From positions 1 to 60,717 of the forward strand of contig DATMBJ010000195.1 in the NCBI GenBank assembly GCA_035559315.1: a stretch of 60,717 bases of DNA. The letters run 5' to 3'. The notes under the pieces were generated by a model, which saw only the letters and a program-made list of their open reading frames with translations, made no database searches and had not been told where the DNA came from. Below, piece after piece: positions 24,321-32,230 of this stretch; the stretch's first letter is position 1; each line of letters starts with the position of its first letter. The translations under genes were made by a program, and so were the position numbers. Source of the DNA: DATLZM01 sp035559315 (GTDB lineage: Bacteria > Actinomycetota > UBA4738 > HRBIN12).

Positions 24321-24373
24321 TACCTTGCTCGCATGGTGCACGGCTGACGCCCGCCCGGGACCGGGTGGGCGTC
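24321..24373 (+). promoter_or_regulatory. guaB3 leader: -10 element, five-codon open frame and long hairpin
   Basis: TACCTT (24321-24326) could be a -10. ATG-GTG-CAC-GGC-TGA (24333-24347) starts where transcription would begin. It runs into a strong hairpin, GACGCCCGCCC (24346-24356) with GGGTGGGCGTC (24363-24373), followed by CTT. It may be a terminator for the cysC operon, a mini-ORF attenuator, or both. Confidence 0.45.
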
Positions 24374-24393
24374 CTTCGTACCCGGGGAGCGCG

Positions 24394-25554
24394 ATGGAGA
24401 TCGAGATCGGGATCGGGAAGACCGCCAGGCGGGCGTACGGGTTCGACGAGGTGGCGATCGTCCCCTCGCGGAGGACGCGGGACCCCGACGACGTCGACAT
24501 CTCCTGGGAGATCGACGCGTTCCGGTTCCGCCTCCCGATGATGGCGTCGGCGATGGACGCCGTGGTGTCCCCCGCCACGGCGGTCGAGATCGGGCGGCTC
24601 GGGGGGCTCGCGGTGCTGAACCTCGAGGGGCTGTGGACCCGGTACGAGGACCCCGAGCCGGTCTTCGAGGAGATCGCGTCGCTCCCCGACGAGAAGGCGA
24701 CCCGCCGGATGCAGGAGCTGTACCGGGAGCCGATCAAGGAGGAGCTCATCGTGCGCCGGATCCGCGAGATCAAGGAGGGCGGGGTGGTGGCCGCCGCCTC
24801 GCTCACCCCCCAGCGGGTCCGCCGGTACGCCCACCTCGCGCTCGAGGCCGAGCTCGACGTCCTCGTGATCCAGGGGACCGTGGTCTCGGCCGAGCACGTC
24901 TCGACCCGCACCGAGCCCCTCAACCTGAAGGAGTTCATCGCGGGCTTCGACCTCCCGGTGATCGTGGGGGGGTGCGCCTCGTACCAGACCGCGCTCCACC
25001 TGATGCGGACGGGGGCGGTCGGCGTCCTGGTCGGGGTGGGGCCGGGGAACGCCTGCACGACCCGCGGGGTGATCGGCGTCGGCGTGCCCCAGGCCACGGC
25101 GATCGCGGACGCCGCCGCGGCCCGGGCCGAGCACCTCCGGGAGACCGGGCGGTACTGCCACGTGATCGCCGACGGCGGGATGCGGACCGGCGGGGACGTC
25201 GCGAAGGCGATCGCCTGCGGCGCCGACGCGGTGATGATCGGGTCGCCCCTCGCCCGGGCCTACGAGGCGCCCGGCCGCGGGTTCCACTGGGGGATGGCCA
25301 CGTTCCACCCCACCCTTCCCCGGGGGACCCGGGTCCGCACCCGCCAGGTGGCCTCCCTCGAGGAGATCCTGGTGGGCCCGGCCCACGAGAACGACGGGAC
25401 GCTGAACCTGTTCGGCGCGCTGGCCACGTCGATGGCGACCGCGGGCTACGCCACGATCAAGGAGTTCCAGAAGGCGGAGCTCGTGGTGGCGCCCTCGATC
25501 GGGACCGAGGGGAAGGCCTACCAGCGGGCCCAGGGCGTCGGGATGGGGCACTGA
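24394..25554 (+). CDS. guaB3: GuaB3-family IMP dehydrogenase-related protein
   Basis: A 386-residue protein of the IMPDH/GMP reductase family lacking the CBS pair of full-length GuaB. FDEVAIVPSRRTRDPDDVDISWEID is the GuaB3-type N-terminus. The loop GVGPGNACTTRGVIGVGVPQ contains the catalytic cysteine, and ADGGMRTGGDVAKAIACGADAVMIGSPLA is the phosphate-binding region. GuaB3 is the actinobacterial paralogue usually found beside guaA; recent work on relatives elsewhere indicates GMP reductase-like activity, so its direction is uncertain here. ATG 24394 has GGGGAGCGCG upstream; the frame extends to 24325 without a better start. Confidence 0.9.
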   Translation: MEIEIGIGKTARRAYGFDEVAIVPSRRTRDPDDVDISWEIDAFRFRLPMMASAMDAVVSPATAVEIGRLGGLAVLNLEGLWTRYEDPEPVFEEIASLPDEKATRRMQELYREPIKEELIVRRIREIKEGGVVAAASLTPQRVRRYAHLALEAELDVLVIQGTVVSAEHVSTRTEPLNLKEFIAGFDLPVIVGGCASYQTALHLMRTGAVGVLVGVGPGNACTTRGVIGVGVPQATAIADAAAARAEHLRETGRYCHVIADGGMRTGGDVAKAIACGADAVMIGSPLARAYEAPGRGFHWGMATFHPTLPRGTRVRTRQVASLEEILVGPAHENDGTLNLFGALATSMATAGYATIKEFQKAELVVAPSIGTEGKAYQRAQGVGMGH

Positions 25555-25596
25555 GGACGGGGGGCGGGCCGCGGGCGTGAGCGGGGGCGACGGGCC

Positions 25597-27141
25597 GTGA
25601 GCCGGGGGGAGCCGCGGCCGGTCCTCGTCGTGGACCTGGGCGCGCAGTACGCCCAGCTGATCGCCCGCCGGGTCCGGGAGTGCCACGTGTACTCCGAGAT
25701 CGTCCGGCACGACGTCTCGGCGGAGGAGGTCCGGGCCCGCCGCGCGGCCGGCCTGATCCTCTCGGGCGGCCCGGCCTCGGTCTACGAGGACGGCGCGCCA
25801 GGCGTCGATCCCGAGCTCTTCCGCCTCGGCGTCCCGGTGCTCGGGATCTGCTACGGCCACCAGCTGATGGCCCAGGCCCTGGGGGGCGAGGTCCGGGCCA
25901 CGGGGGCCAGGGAGTACGGACGGACCACGCTCCGGGTCGAGGAGCCGGGGCTGCTCCTCGCCGACCTCCCCCCGGAGGACGTGGTGTGGATGAGCCACGG
26001 CGACACGGTGACCCGGGCCCCCGCCGGCTTCCGGGTCACGGCCCGGACCGACGTCACGCCGGTGGCGGCGATGGAGGACCCCGAGCGCGGGCTGTTCGGC
26101 GTCCAGTTCCACCCCGAGGTGGCGCACACCCCCCGGGGGCTCGCGGTGATGCGGCGGTTCCTCCGCGACGCGTGCGGGCTCCTGCCCGAGTGGACGCCGG
26201 TGAACGTGATCGAGCGACAGGTCGAGCGGGTCCGCCGGCGGGTGGGCGAGGCCGAGGTCCTCTCCGCGCTCTCCGGCGGGGTGGACTCGGCGGTGGCCGC
26301 GCTCCTCGTGCACCGGGCGGTGGGCGACCGGCTCACCTGCGTGTTCGTGGACACCGGGCTGCTGCGGGAGGGCGAGCCCGAGCAGGTGGAGGAGACGTTC
26401 GGGCGGCACTTCGGGGTGCCCCTGGTCCACGTGAAGGCCGCCGACCGGTTCCTCGGCGCGCTGGCCGGCGTGGCCGACCCCGAGGAGAAACGCCGGCGGA
26501 TCGGCGAGCTGTTCATCCGGACCTTCGAGGAGGTGGCTCGGGAGCACCGGGGGGCCCGGTTCCTGGTGCAGGGGACGCTCTACCCGGACGTGATCGAGTC
26601 CGGCTCGGCCACCGCCGCCACGATCAAGACCCACCACAACGTGGGCGGGCTGCCCGCGGACATGGCGCTCGAGCTCGTGGAGCCCCTCCGCGACCTGTTC
26701 AAGGACGAGGTCCGCCGGGTGGGCGAGGAGCTCGGCCTGCCCGAGGAGATCGTGTGGCGCCAGCCGTTCCCCGGGCCCGGGCTCGCGGTCCGGATCGTGG
26801 GGGAGGTGACCCCCGAACGGCTCGCGATCGTCCGGGCCGCCGACCGCGTGGTCCAGGAGGAGGTCCGCCGCGCCGGCCTGGCGCGCGAGCTGTGGCAGGC
26901 CTTCGCGGTGCTGCTCGCCGGGGTCCGCAGCGTGGGGGTGATGGGCGACGGGCGGACCTACGAGTACCCGGTCGTGGTGCGCGCGGTGACCTCCGAGGAC
27001 GCGATGACCGCCGACTGGGCGCGGCTCCCCCACGAGGTCCTGGACCGGATCGCCGCCCGGATCGTCCGCGAGGTCCCCGGGGTGAACCGGGTCGTCTACG
27101 ACGTCACCTCCAAGCCCCCGGGCACGATCGAGTGGGAGTGA
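25597..27141 (+). CDS. guaA: GMP synthase (glutamine-hydrolysing)
   Basis: A 514-residue GMP synthetase. The class I amidotransferase domain has the nucleophile motif GICYGHQLMA and FHPEV, the ATP-PPase domain has LSGGVDSAVAA, and the C-terminal dimerisation domain has the end motif TSKPPGTIEWE. It converts XMP to GMP with glutamine and ATP. Length is normal. The GTG start follows guaB3 by 42 nt, so the two probably share a transcript as in other actinobacteria. Confidence 0.97.
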   Translation: MSRGEPRPVLVVDLGAQYAQLIARRVRECHVYSEIVRHDVSAEEVRARRAAGLILSGGPASVYEDGAPGVDPELFRLGVPVLGICYGHQLMAQALGGEVRATGAREYGRTTLRVEEPGLLLADLPPEDVVWMSHGDTVTRAPAGFRVTARTDVTPVAAMEDPERGLFGVQFHPEVAHTPRGLAVMRRFLRDACGLLPEWTPVNVIERQVERVRRRVGEAEVLSALSGGVDSAVAALLVHRAVGDRLTCVFVDTGLLREGEPEQVEETFGRHFGVPLVHVKAADRFLGALAGVADPEEKRRRIGELFIRTFEEVAREHRGARFLVQGTLYPDVIESGSATAATIKTHHNVGGLPADMALELVEPLRDLFKDEVRRVGEELGLPEEIVWRQPFPGPGLAVRIVGEVTPERLAIVRAADRVVQEEVRRAGLARELWQAFAVLLAGVRSVGVMGDGRTYEYPVVVRAVTSEDAMTADWARLPHEVLDRIAARIVREVPGVNRVVYDVTSKPPGTIEWE

Positions 27142-27184
27142 GCGGGGGACGCCGCGCTCCGCGCTCCCGCGCCTCATACCCCTG

Positions 27185-27242
27185 ACGTAGCGGATGCCCC
27201 CCGGATAAGGGGTTGTGTCGTTCGTACAGGGGGCGCTACGTT
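27185..27242 (+). promoter_or_regulatory. Promoter region of the BTAD regulator
   Basis: Possible -35 TTGTGT (27213-27218) and -10 TACGTT (27237-27242), 18 nt apart. An 8-bp inverted repeat, ACGTAGCG (27185-27192) and CGCTACGT (27234-27241), brackets the -35, so a regulator could bind or loop it. Its CGTAG/CTACG cores resemble the half-sites of the polysaccharide dyad but at a different spacing. The 206 bases between guaA and the regulator hold nothing else recognised. Confidence 0.4.
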
Positions 27243-27347
27243 CCTCCCGGTGGACGCGACGCCGGGAGGCTCGCACCCGCGCGGCGCGGTCCTGCGGCCC
27301 GTGGGCGGAGCGCTGATGCGAGGGGCTCGGGACCCGGGGGAGGGGCG

Positions 27348-28124
27348 ATGGCGAGCCGGGTGAGCGTCGTACGAGGACCGGTGGCGCGGGGGGATCCGCG
27401 CGCGCGGCCGGAGCGGGCCCCGGCCTTCCGGCTGGAGCTGCTGGGCGGGTTCGAACTCCGCGTGGACGGCCGGTCCACCGGCTTGCCCTTCGGGTCGCAG
27501 CGCCTCCTCGCGTTCCTCGCCCTCCGGGAGCGGCCGGTCCTCCGCGCGCACGTCGCGGGGATGCTGTGGCCCGAGAGCCCCGAGGTCCGGGCGGCGGCGA
27601 ACCTCCGCTCGGCGCTCTGGCGGCTCGGGCCCGCCGGGCCCTGGCTCGTGCTCTCGTCCGCCCAGCACCTCCAGCTCGCGCCGGGGGTGGCGGTCGATCT
27701 GCGTCTGAGCGCGGCCCTCGCGCGCCGGCTGCTCGACCCGGCCCAGCCGCTCCCCGAGGGTGCGGCGGTCGACGATCTCGCCCGGGACCTCTTGCCGGAC
27801 TGGTTCGACGAGTGGGTGGTGGTGGAGCGGGAATCCTTCCGCCAGCTGCGGCTGCACGCCCTGGAGTCTCTGTGCGCGCGCCTCACCGACCTGGGCCGCT
27901 GGCCGGAGGCGGTCCAGGCGGGCCTCGCCGCCGTCGCGGCCGAGCCGCTCCGAGAGAGCGCGCACCGCGCGCTGATCCGGGCCCACCTCGCCGAGGGGAA
28001 CGTGGTGGAGGCGATGCATCGGTACGACGCGTTCCGCCGCTTGCTCCGGGACGAGCTCGGGCTCGAGCCCTCGCCCGCGATGCGGGCGCTCGTCCCCGCC
28101 GCGCGCTCCGTGACGGTGGGGTGA
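27348..28124 (+). CDS. SARP-like transcriptional regulator (winged helix + BTAD)
   Basis: A 258-residue regulator. Residues about 24-115 form an OmpR/PhoB-like winged-helix region (FRLELLGGFELRVDGRSTGLPFGSQRLLAFLAL...MLWPESPEVRAAANLRSALWRL). The rest is a bacterial transcriptional activation domain (TPR-like helices ending LAEGNVVEAMHRYDAFRRLLRDELGLEPSPAMRAL). There is no ATPase or sensor domain, the small SARP form. ATG 27348 follows GGGGGAGGGG; upstream codons are Gly/Arg-rich and unlikely to be translated. GTGACG direct repeats in its own 3' end and at 28450 suggest it activates the next two transcripts. Confidence 0.88.
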   Translation: MASRVSVVRGPVARGDPRARPERAPAFRLELLGGFELRVDGRSTGLPFGSQRLLAFLALRERPVLRAHVAGMLWPESPEVRAAANLRSALWRLGPAGPWLVLSSAQHLQLAPGVAVDLRLSAALARRLLDPAQPLPEGAAVDDLARDLLPDWFDEWVVVERESFRQLRLHALESLCARLTDLGRWPEAVQAGLAAVAAEPLRESAHRALIRAHLAEGNVVEAMHRYDAFRRLLRDELGLEPSPAMRALVPAARSVTVG

Positions 28125-28126
28125 CG
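28109..28126 (+). promoter_or_regulatory. SARP-type operator for the gene at 28148
   Basis: Direct heptamers CGTGACG (28109-28115) and GGTGACG (28120-28126), 4-bp spacer, 11-bp period, ending 9 nt before the TAGCCT -10 (28136-28141). It overlaps the last codons of the BTAD gene. Confidence 0.65.
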
Positions 28127-28147
28127 CCGGGCCCCTAGCCTGGCGCC

Positions 28148-28438
28148 GTGACCGCCGCTCCCCCCGACCGCCGCCCGCGAGCGTCGCCCCCGACGGGCGG
28201 GCTGCTGGTCCTCCGGGTGTGGTTCGAGCCCGACCACGCGACCCCGATGCGCGCCCGGATCGTGGGGTCGATGGACCCCACCGGGGGGACCCACCGGCCC
28301 GTGGGTCCCGAGCTCCCCACGCTCTCGGCGACCGCCGCGAGCGTGGAGGACGCGGTCCGGGTCGTCCGCCGGTGGCTCGAGGCGTTCGGGGCGCCGGCCG
28401 GCCCCGCCTCGGAGGGGCGGACGGCGAGCCTGCCGTGA
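28148..28438 (+). CDS. Small hypothetical protein, leaderless
   Basis: A 96-residue protein. After about 18 Pro/Arg-rich residues, a strand-rich core (GLLVLRVWFEPDHATPMRARIVGSMD) is followed by a helix (SVEDAVRVVRRWLEAFGAPAG). The GTG start is exactly 6 nt after a TAGCCT -10, the leaderless spacing seen at a dozen other genes here, which supports both the start and the reality of the gene. It lies between the BTAD regulator and the RND operon and has its own SARP-type operator. No known family is recognised. Confidence 0.68.
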   Translation: MTAAPPDRRPRASPPTGGLLVLRVWFEPDHATPMRARIVGSMDPTGGTHRPVGPELPTLSATAASVEDAVRVVRRWLEAFGAPAGPASEGRTASLP

Positions 28439-28449
28439 GGGGGGGGCGC

Positions 28450-28467
28450 GGTGACGCTCGGGTGACG
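28450..28467 (+). promoter_or_regulatory. SARP-type operator for the RND operon
   Basis: Direct heptamers GGTGACG (28450-28456) and GGTGACG (28461-28467), spacer CTCG, 11-bp period, ending 9 nt before CAGGGT (28477-28482), a plausible -10. Geometry is identical to the site at 28109. Confidence 0.65.
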
Positions 28468-28568
28468 CGGACCCGGCAGGGTAGCGGGGACCGTCCGCTG
28501 GGCCCCCGGCGGGCGGCAGCGGGGAAGACGTCGATCCGGAGGCGGACGGTGAGGGGAGGTCCGGGACG

Positions 28569-31500
28569 ATGATGCGGTGGCTGGTCGGGTCGAGCTTGCG
28601 GTTCCGCGGCCTCGTGGTGGGGGTGGCGGCGGGCATCGTCGTCCTGGGGGTGGCGCGGCTCCCCTCGACCCCCGTGGACACGCTCCCCGAGTTCAAGCGC
28701 CCCACGGTCGAGGTCCAGACCGAGGCGCTGGGGCTCTCCGCCGAGGAGGTCGAGCAGTTCATCACGGTGCCGCTCGAGCAGGACCTCCTGAACGGGGTCG
28801 CCTTCCTCGACGAGATCCGGTCGGCCTCGCTGCCCGGGCTCTCCTCGGTGGTGATGGTCTTCGAGCCGGGGACCGACATCCTCGACGCCCGGCAGGTCGT
28901 GGCGGAGCGACTCACCCAGGCCGTGGCCGCGGCGGGGCTGCCGGAGGTCGCCAAGCCCCCGCAGATGCTCCAGCCGCTCTCCTCCACGAGCCGGGTGGCG
29001 ATGGTCCGGCTGGTCCCCGAGGAGCTCTCCCCGATCGAGGTGTCGGTCCTCGCCCGCTGGGTGATCGTGCCCCGGCTCCTCGGGGTGCCGGGCGTGGCCA
29101 ACGTCGCGATCTGGGGCTTCCGGGACCGCCAGCTCCAGGTGCTCGCGGACCCGGCGCGCCTGCGGGAGGCCGGGGTCACGCTCGAGGACGTGATCCGGAC
29201 CGCGGGGAACGCGCTCGAGGTCTCGCCGCTCACGTTCCTCGAGGCCTCCACGCCCGGGACCGGCGGGTGGATCGACACGGTGAACCAGCGGCTCCACATC
29301 TTCCACGAGCAGGCCATCCGGACCCCGGAGGACCTGGCCCAGGTGCCGCTCGAGGACGCCGAGGGGCGGGCGGTGTTCGTGGACGGCGAGCCGGTGACCC
29401 TGGGCGACGTGACCGACGTCGTCGAGGACCACCAGCCCCTGATCGGGGACGCGTACTGCGGCGACCGGCGGTGCCTGCTCCTCGTCGTCGAGAAGTTCCC
29501 GGGCGCGAACACCCCGCAGGTCGCCCGGGGCGTCGAGGAGGCCCTGGACGTGATGCGGCCGGGCCTCGAGGGGATGGCGATCGACACCGCCTTCTACCGC
29601 CCCGCGGAGTACATCGCGGCCTCGTTCGGGAACCTGGCCCGGTCCCTGGCGATCGCGGGGGCCCTCGTGGTCCTCCTCCTGGGGCTCCTGTTCCTCGACC
29701 CGCGGCGGACCGCGGTCGCCGCCGCGGCGGTCGCGCTGTCGCTGGCGGCCGCGTGGGTCGTCCTCTTCCTCCGGCGCGACACGGTGAACCTCATGGTGGT
29801 CGCGGGGCTCGCCGCCGGCCTCGGCGCGATCGTCCAGGACGCCGTGCTCGACGCCGCGAACATCGCCCGGCGGCTCCGACGGCACCACGCGGAGGGGACC
29901 GGCGCCCCGGTCTGGCGCGCGATCTCCGACGCCTGCCTCGAGATGCGCCGGGCCGCCGTCTACGGCGGCCTCATCGTGGTCGCGGCGACGGTGCCGGTGT
30001 TCCTCATGGACCGGGAGGCCGGGGCGTTCCTCCCGCCGATCGCCCTCTCGCTCGCGCTCGCGATCGGCGCCTCGGTGCTCGTGGCCCTCACGGTCACGCC
30101 GGCCCTCGGGCTGCTCCTGCTCGGGGGCGCCGGGCCGGGCCCGCGGGAGGCGCCGGCCCTGGCCTGGTTCGCCCGCGCCTACGGGCGGGCGGTGCCCCGG
30201 ATCGTCGGCCGGCCCGGGCCCGCGGCCGTCACCCTCGCGGTCGTCGTCGCGGCCGGCCTCGTCGCGCTCCCGTTCCTCGACGTGTCGATGCGCCCGTCGC
30301 TGCGGGAGCGGGACGTCCTGGTGCACCTCGACGCCCCGCCGGGCACCTCCCTGCCCCGGATGGACGGGATCGTGGCGAGCGCGGCCCGGGACCTCTCGGC
30401 GATCCCCGGCGTCCGGGACGTCGGGGCGCACGTCGGGCGGGCCGTCACCTCGGACCAGATCGTGAACGTGAACTCCGCGGAGATCTGGCTCTCGATCGAT
30501 CCCGCCGCCCCGTACGAGGAGACGCTCGCGGCGGTCCGCGGGGTGATGGACGGCTACCCCGAGGTGTCGAGCGCGGTCACGACCTACTCCTCGAAGCGGG
30601 TCTCGGAGATCCTCGGCGGCTCGGACGACGAGCTCGTCGTGCGGATCTACGGGGAGGACCCGACGACCCTTCGGCGCCTCGCGGAGGAGGTGCGCGGGGC
30701 CATCGCCGGGATCGACGGGATCCGAGCGCCGCGGATCGTGGAGGCGCCGGTGGAGCCGGTGATCGAGGTCGAGGTGGACGTGGACCGCGCCCAGCGGTTC
30801 GGCATCAAGCCGGGCGACGTCCGTCGGACGGCCGCGATCCTCCTCTCGGGGATCACGGTCGGCCAGCTGTTCGAGGAGCAGAAGGTCTTCGACGTCGTGG
30901 TCTGGGGGCGGCCCGAGCTCCGGCGCAGCGAGGACGACGTCCGGGACCTCCTGATCGACGCCCCGACCGGCGGCCAGGTCCGCCTGGCCGAGATCGCGGA
31001 CGTGCGGACCGTCCCCAACCCCACCGCGATCCTGCACGACCAGGTGATGACCTACCAGGACGTGACCGCGGACCTCGCGGGGCGGACCTTCGGGGCGGTG
31101 GCCGAGGAGGTCGACCGGGTCCTCCGGGGGATCCGGTTCCCGCTCGAGTACCACGCGGAGGTGCTCGGGGACCCCGCGGAGCGGGCCGCGGTCCGCACCA
31201 GGGTCCTCACGGTGGCGGCGGCCGCCGCGATCGCCATCTTCCTGCTCCTTCAGGCGGCGTTCACGAGCTGGCGGCTCGCCGTCCTGGCGTTCGCGACGCT
31301 CCCGATGGCCCTGGCGGGCGGCGCCGTGGCGGCGCTCGTCGGCGGCGGGACCGTGGGGCTCGGGTCCGTGGCCGGGCTCCTCGCGCTCCTGGGGATCGGC
31401 GCCCGCGGGACCGTCGTCCTCTTCCGGCGGTACCAGGAGCTCGAGCGCCGGGAGGGGCTCCCGTTCGGCGCGGACCTCGTGCAGCGCGGCTCCCAGGAGG

Positions 31501-31760
31501 AGGTCGGGCCGCTCGTGGCGTCGGCGATCGTCGCCGCCGCGGCGCTCGCGCCCTTCGCGTTCCGGGGCGGGACGGTGGGCTTCGAGGTCGTGGGCCAGGC
31601 CGCGGTCGTGGTCCTGGGCGGCCTGCTCGCGTCCGCGCTGCTCCACGCGGTGGTCGTCCCCGCCATGTACCTGCGGTTCGGGCGCGTGTCCCGGCCGGAC
31701 ACGACGGCCGAGGACCTGGTGGTCACGATCCCCGAGATCGAGGCGGTCCCGAGGAGCTGA
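28569..31760 (+). CDS. RND-superfamily efflux protein, CusA-like (first copy)
   Basis: A 1063-residue HAE/HME-type RND pump with the usual plan: N-terminal helix, a large periplasmic-type domain (PTVEVQTEALGLSAEEVEQFITVPLEQDLLNGV), six helices, a second large domain and six helices. It resembles heavy-metal CusA/CzcA proteins. In helix 4, where pumps have VDD, this one has VQD (Q423-D424), so one of the paired proton-relay aspartates is replaced; its partner at 32231 keeps both. Tandem ATGs start it behind GAGGGGAGG. It is followed at once by an adaptor-like lipoprotein and a second RND gene. Substrate unknown. Confidence 0.85.
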   Translation: MMRWLVGSSLRFRGLVVGVAAGIVVLGVARLPSTPVDTLPEFKRPTVEVQTEALGLSAEEVEQFITVPLEQDLLNGVAFLDEIRSASLPGLSSVVMVFEPGTDILDARQVVAERLTQAVAAAGLPEVAKPPQMLQPLSSTSRVAMVRLVPEELSPIEVSVLARWVIVPRLLGVPGVANVAIWGFRDRQLQVLADPARLREAGVTLEDVIRTAGNALEVSPLTFLEASTPGTGGWIDTVNQRLHIFHEQAIRTPEDLAQVPLEDAEGRAVFVDGEPVTLGDVTDVVEDHQPLIGDAYCGDRRCLLLVVEKFPGANTPQVARGVEEALDVMRPGLEGMAIDTAFYRPAEYIAASFGNLARSLAIAGALVVLLLGLLFLDPRRTAVAAAAVALSLAAAWVVLFLRRDTVNLMVVAGLAAGLGAIVQDAVLDAANIARRLRRHHAEGTGAPVWRAISDACLEMRRAAVYGGLIVVAATVPVFLMDREAGAFLPPIALSLALAIGASVLVALTVTPALGLLLLGGAGPGPREAPALAWFARAYGRAVPRIVGRPGPAAVTLAVVVAAGLVALPFLDVSMRPSLRERDVLVHLDAPPGTSLPRMDGIVASAARDLSAIPGVRDVGAHVGRAVTSDQIVNVNSAEIWLSIDPAAPYEETLAAVRGVMDGYPEVSSAVTTYSSKRVSEILGGSDDELVVRIYGEDPTTLRRLAEEVRGAIAGIDGIRAPRIVEAPVEPVIEVEVDVDRAQRFGIKPGDVRRTAAILLSGITVGQLFEEQKVFDVVVWGRPELRRSEDDVRDLLIDAPTGGQVRLAEIADVRTVPNPTAILHDQVMTYQDVTADLAGRTFGAVAEEVDRVLRGIRFPLEYHAEVLGDPAERAAVRTRVLTVAAAAAIAIFLLLQAAFTSWRLAVLAFATLPMALAGGAVAALVGGGTVGLGSVAGLLALLGIGARGTVVLFRRYQELERREGLPFGADLVQRGSQEEVGPLVASAIVAAAALAPFAFRGGTVGFEVVGQAAVVVLGGLLASALLHAVVVPAMYLRFGRVSRPDTTAEDLVVTIPEIEAVPRS

Positions 31761-31774
31761 GGGGAGGGTCGGTG

Positions 31775-32203
31775 GTGCGCCGTCGAACCTGGCTGGTGGT
31801 GGTGCCGCTCGCCGCGGCGCTGGCGGCCGCCTGCTCGAAGGCCGCGACGGAGGAGGCGTACGGGCCCGAGCCGGCCCACGTCGAGCCGATCGAGGGGTCG
31901 GAGGTGGCCCGGATCAGGCTGGAGGAGTACGCGGCGGAGCGGATCGACCTCCGGACCGCCCCGGTCGAGGAGGAGGGCGGCCGGCTGGTCGTGCCGAGCG
32001 CCGCGCTCCTCGTGGACCCGGAGGGCCGGTTCTGGGTCTACACGAACCCCGAACCGCTCGTCTTCGTCCGCCACGAGGTCCGGGTGATCTCCGACGACGG
32101 CGGGCGGGCGATCCTGGCCGAGGGGCCGCCGGCCGGCACGCGGGTCGTGGTGGTCGGCGCCCAGGAGCTCTGGGGCGCCGAGTCGGGGGTGGGGGGGCAC
32201 TGA
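31775..32203 (+). CDS. Lipoprotein resembling the C-terminal module of an RND adaptor (CusB/HlyD type)
   Basis: A 142-residue lipoprotein. Residues 1-20 form a signal peptide with lipobox LAAAC (C20). The mature part contains VPSAALLVDPEGRFWVYTN, LVFVRHEVRV and GPPAGTRVVVVGAQELWG, which resembles the final beta-rich, membrane-proximal portion of periplasmic adaptor proteins. The helical hairpin and lipoyl domains are absent. Tandem GTGs occur; 31775 gives the better spacing to GGGGAGGG. Lying between two RND genes, it may dock on the pumps at the outer face of the cytoplasmic membrane. Confidence 0.78.
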   Translation: MRRRTWLVVVPLAAALAAACSKAATEEAYGPEPAHVEPIEGSEVARIRLEEYAAERIDLRTAPVEEEGGRLVVPSAALLVDPEGRFWVYTNPEPLVFVRHEVRVISDDGGRAILAEGPPAGTRVVVVGAQELWGAESGVGGH

Positions 32204-32230
32204 CCTGATCGGGGAAGGGAAGGGACGCCC

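Noticed and set aside
27185..27241. ACGTAGCG / CGCTACGT inverted repeat as another copy of the polysaccharide dyad
   Set aside because: The arms are 41 nt apart instead of 5, the flanking bases differ, and the right arm overlaps the putative -10. The resemblance is limited to CGTAG/CTACG.
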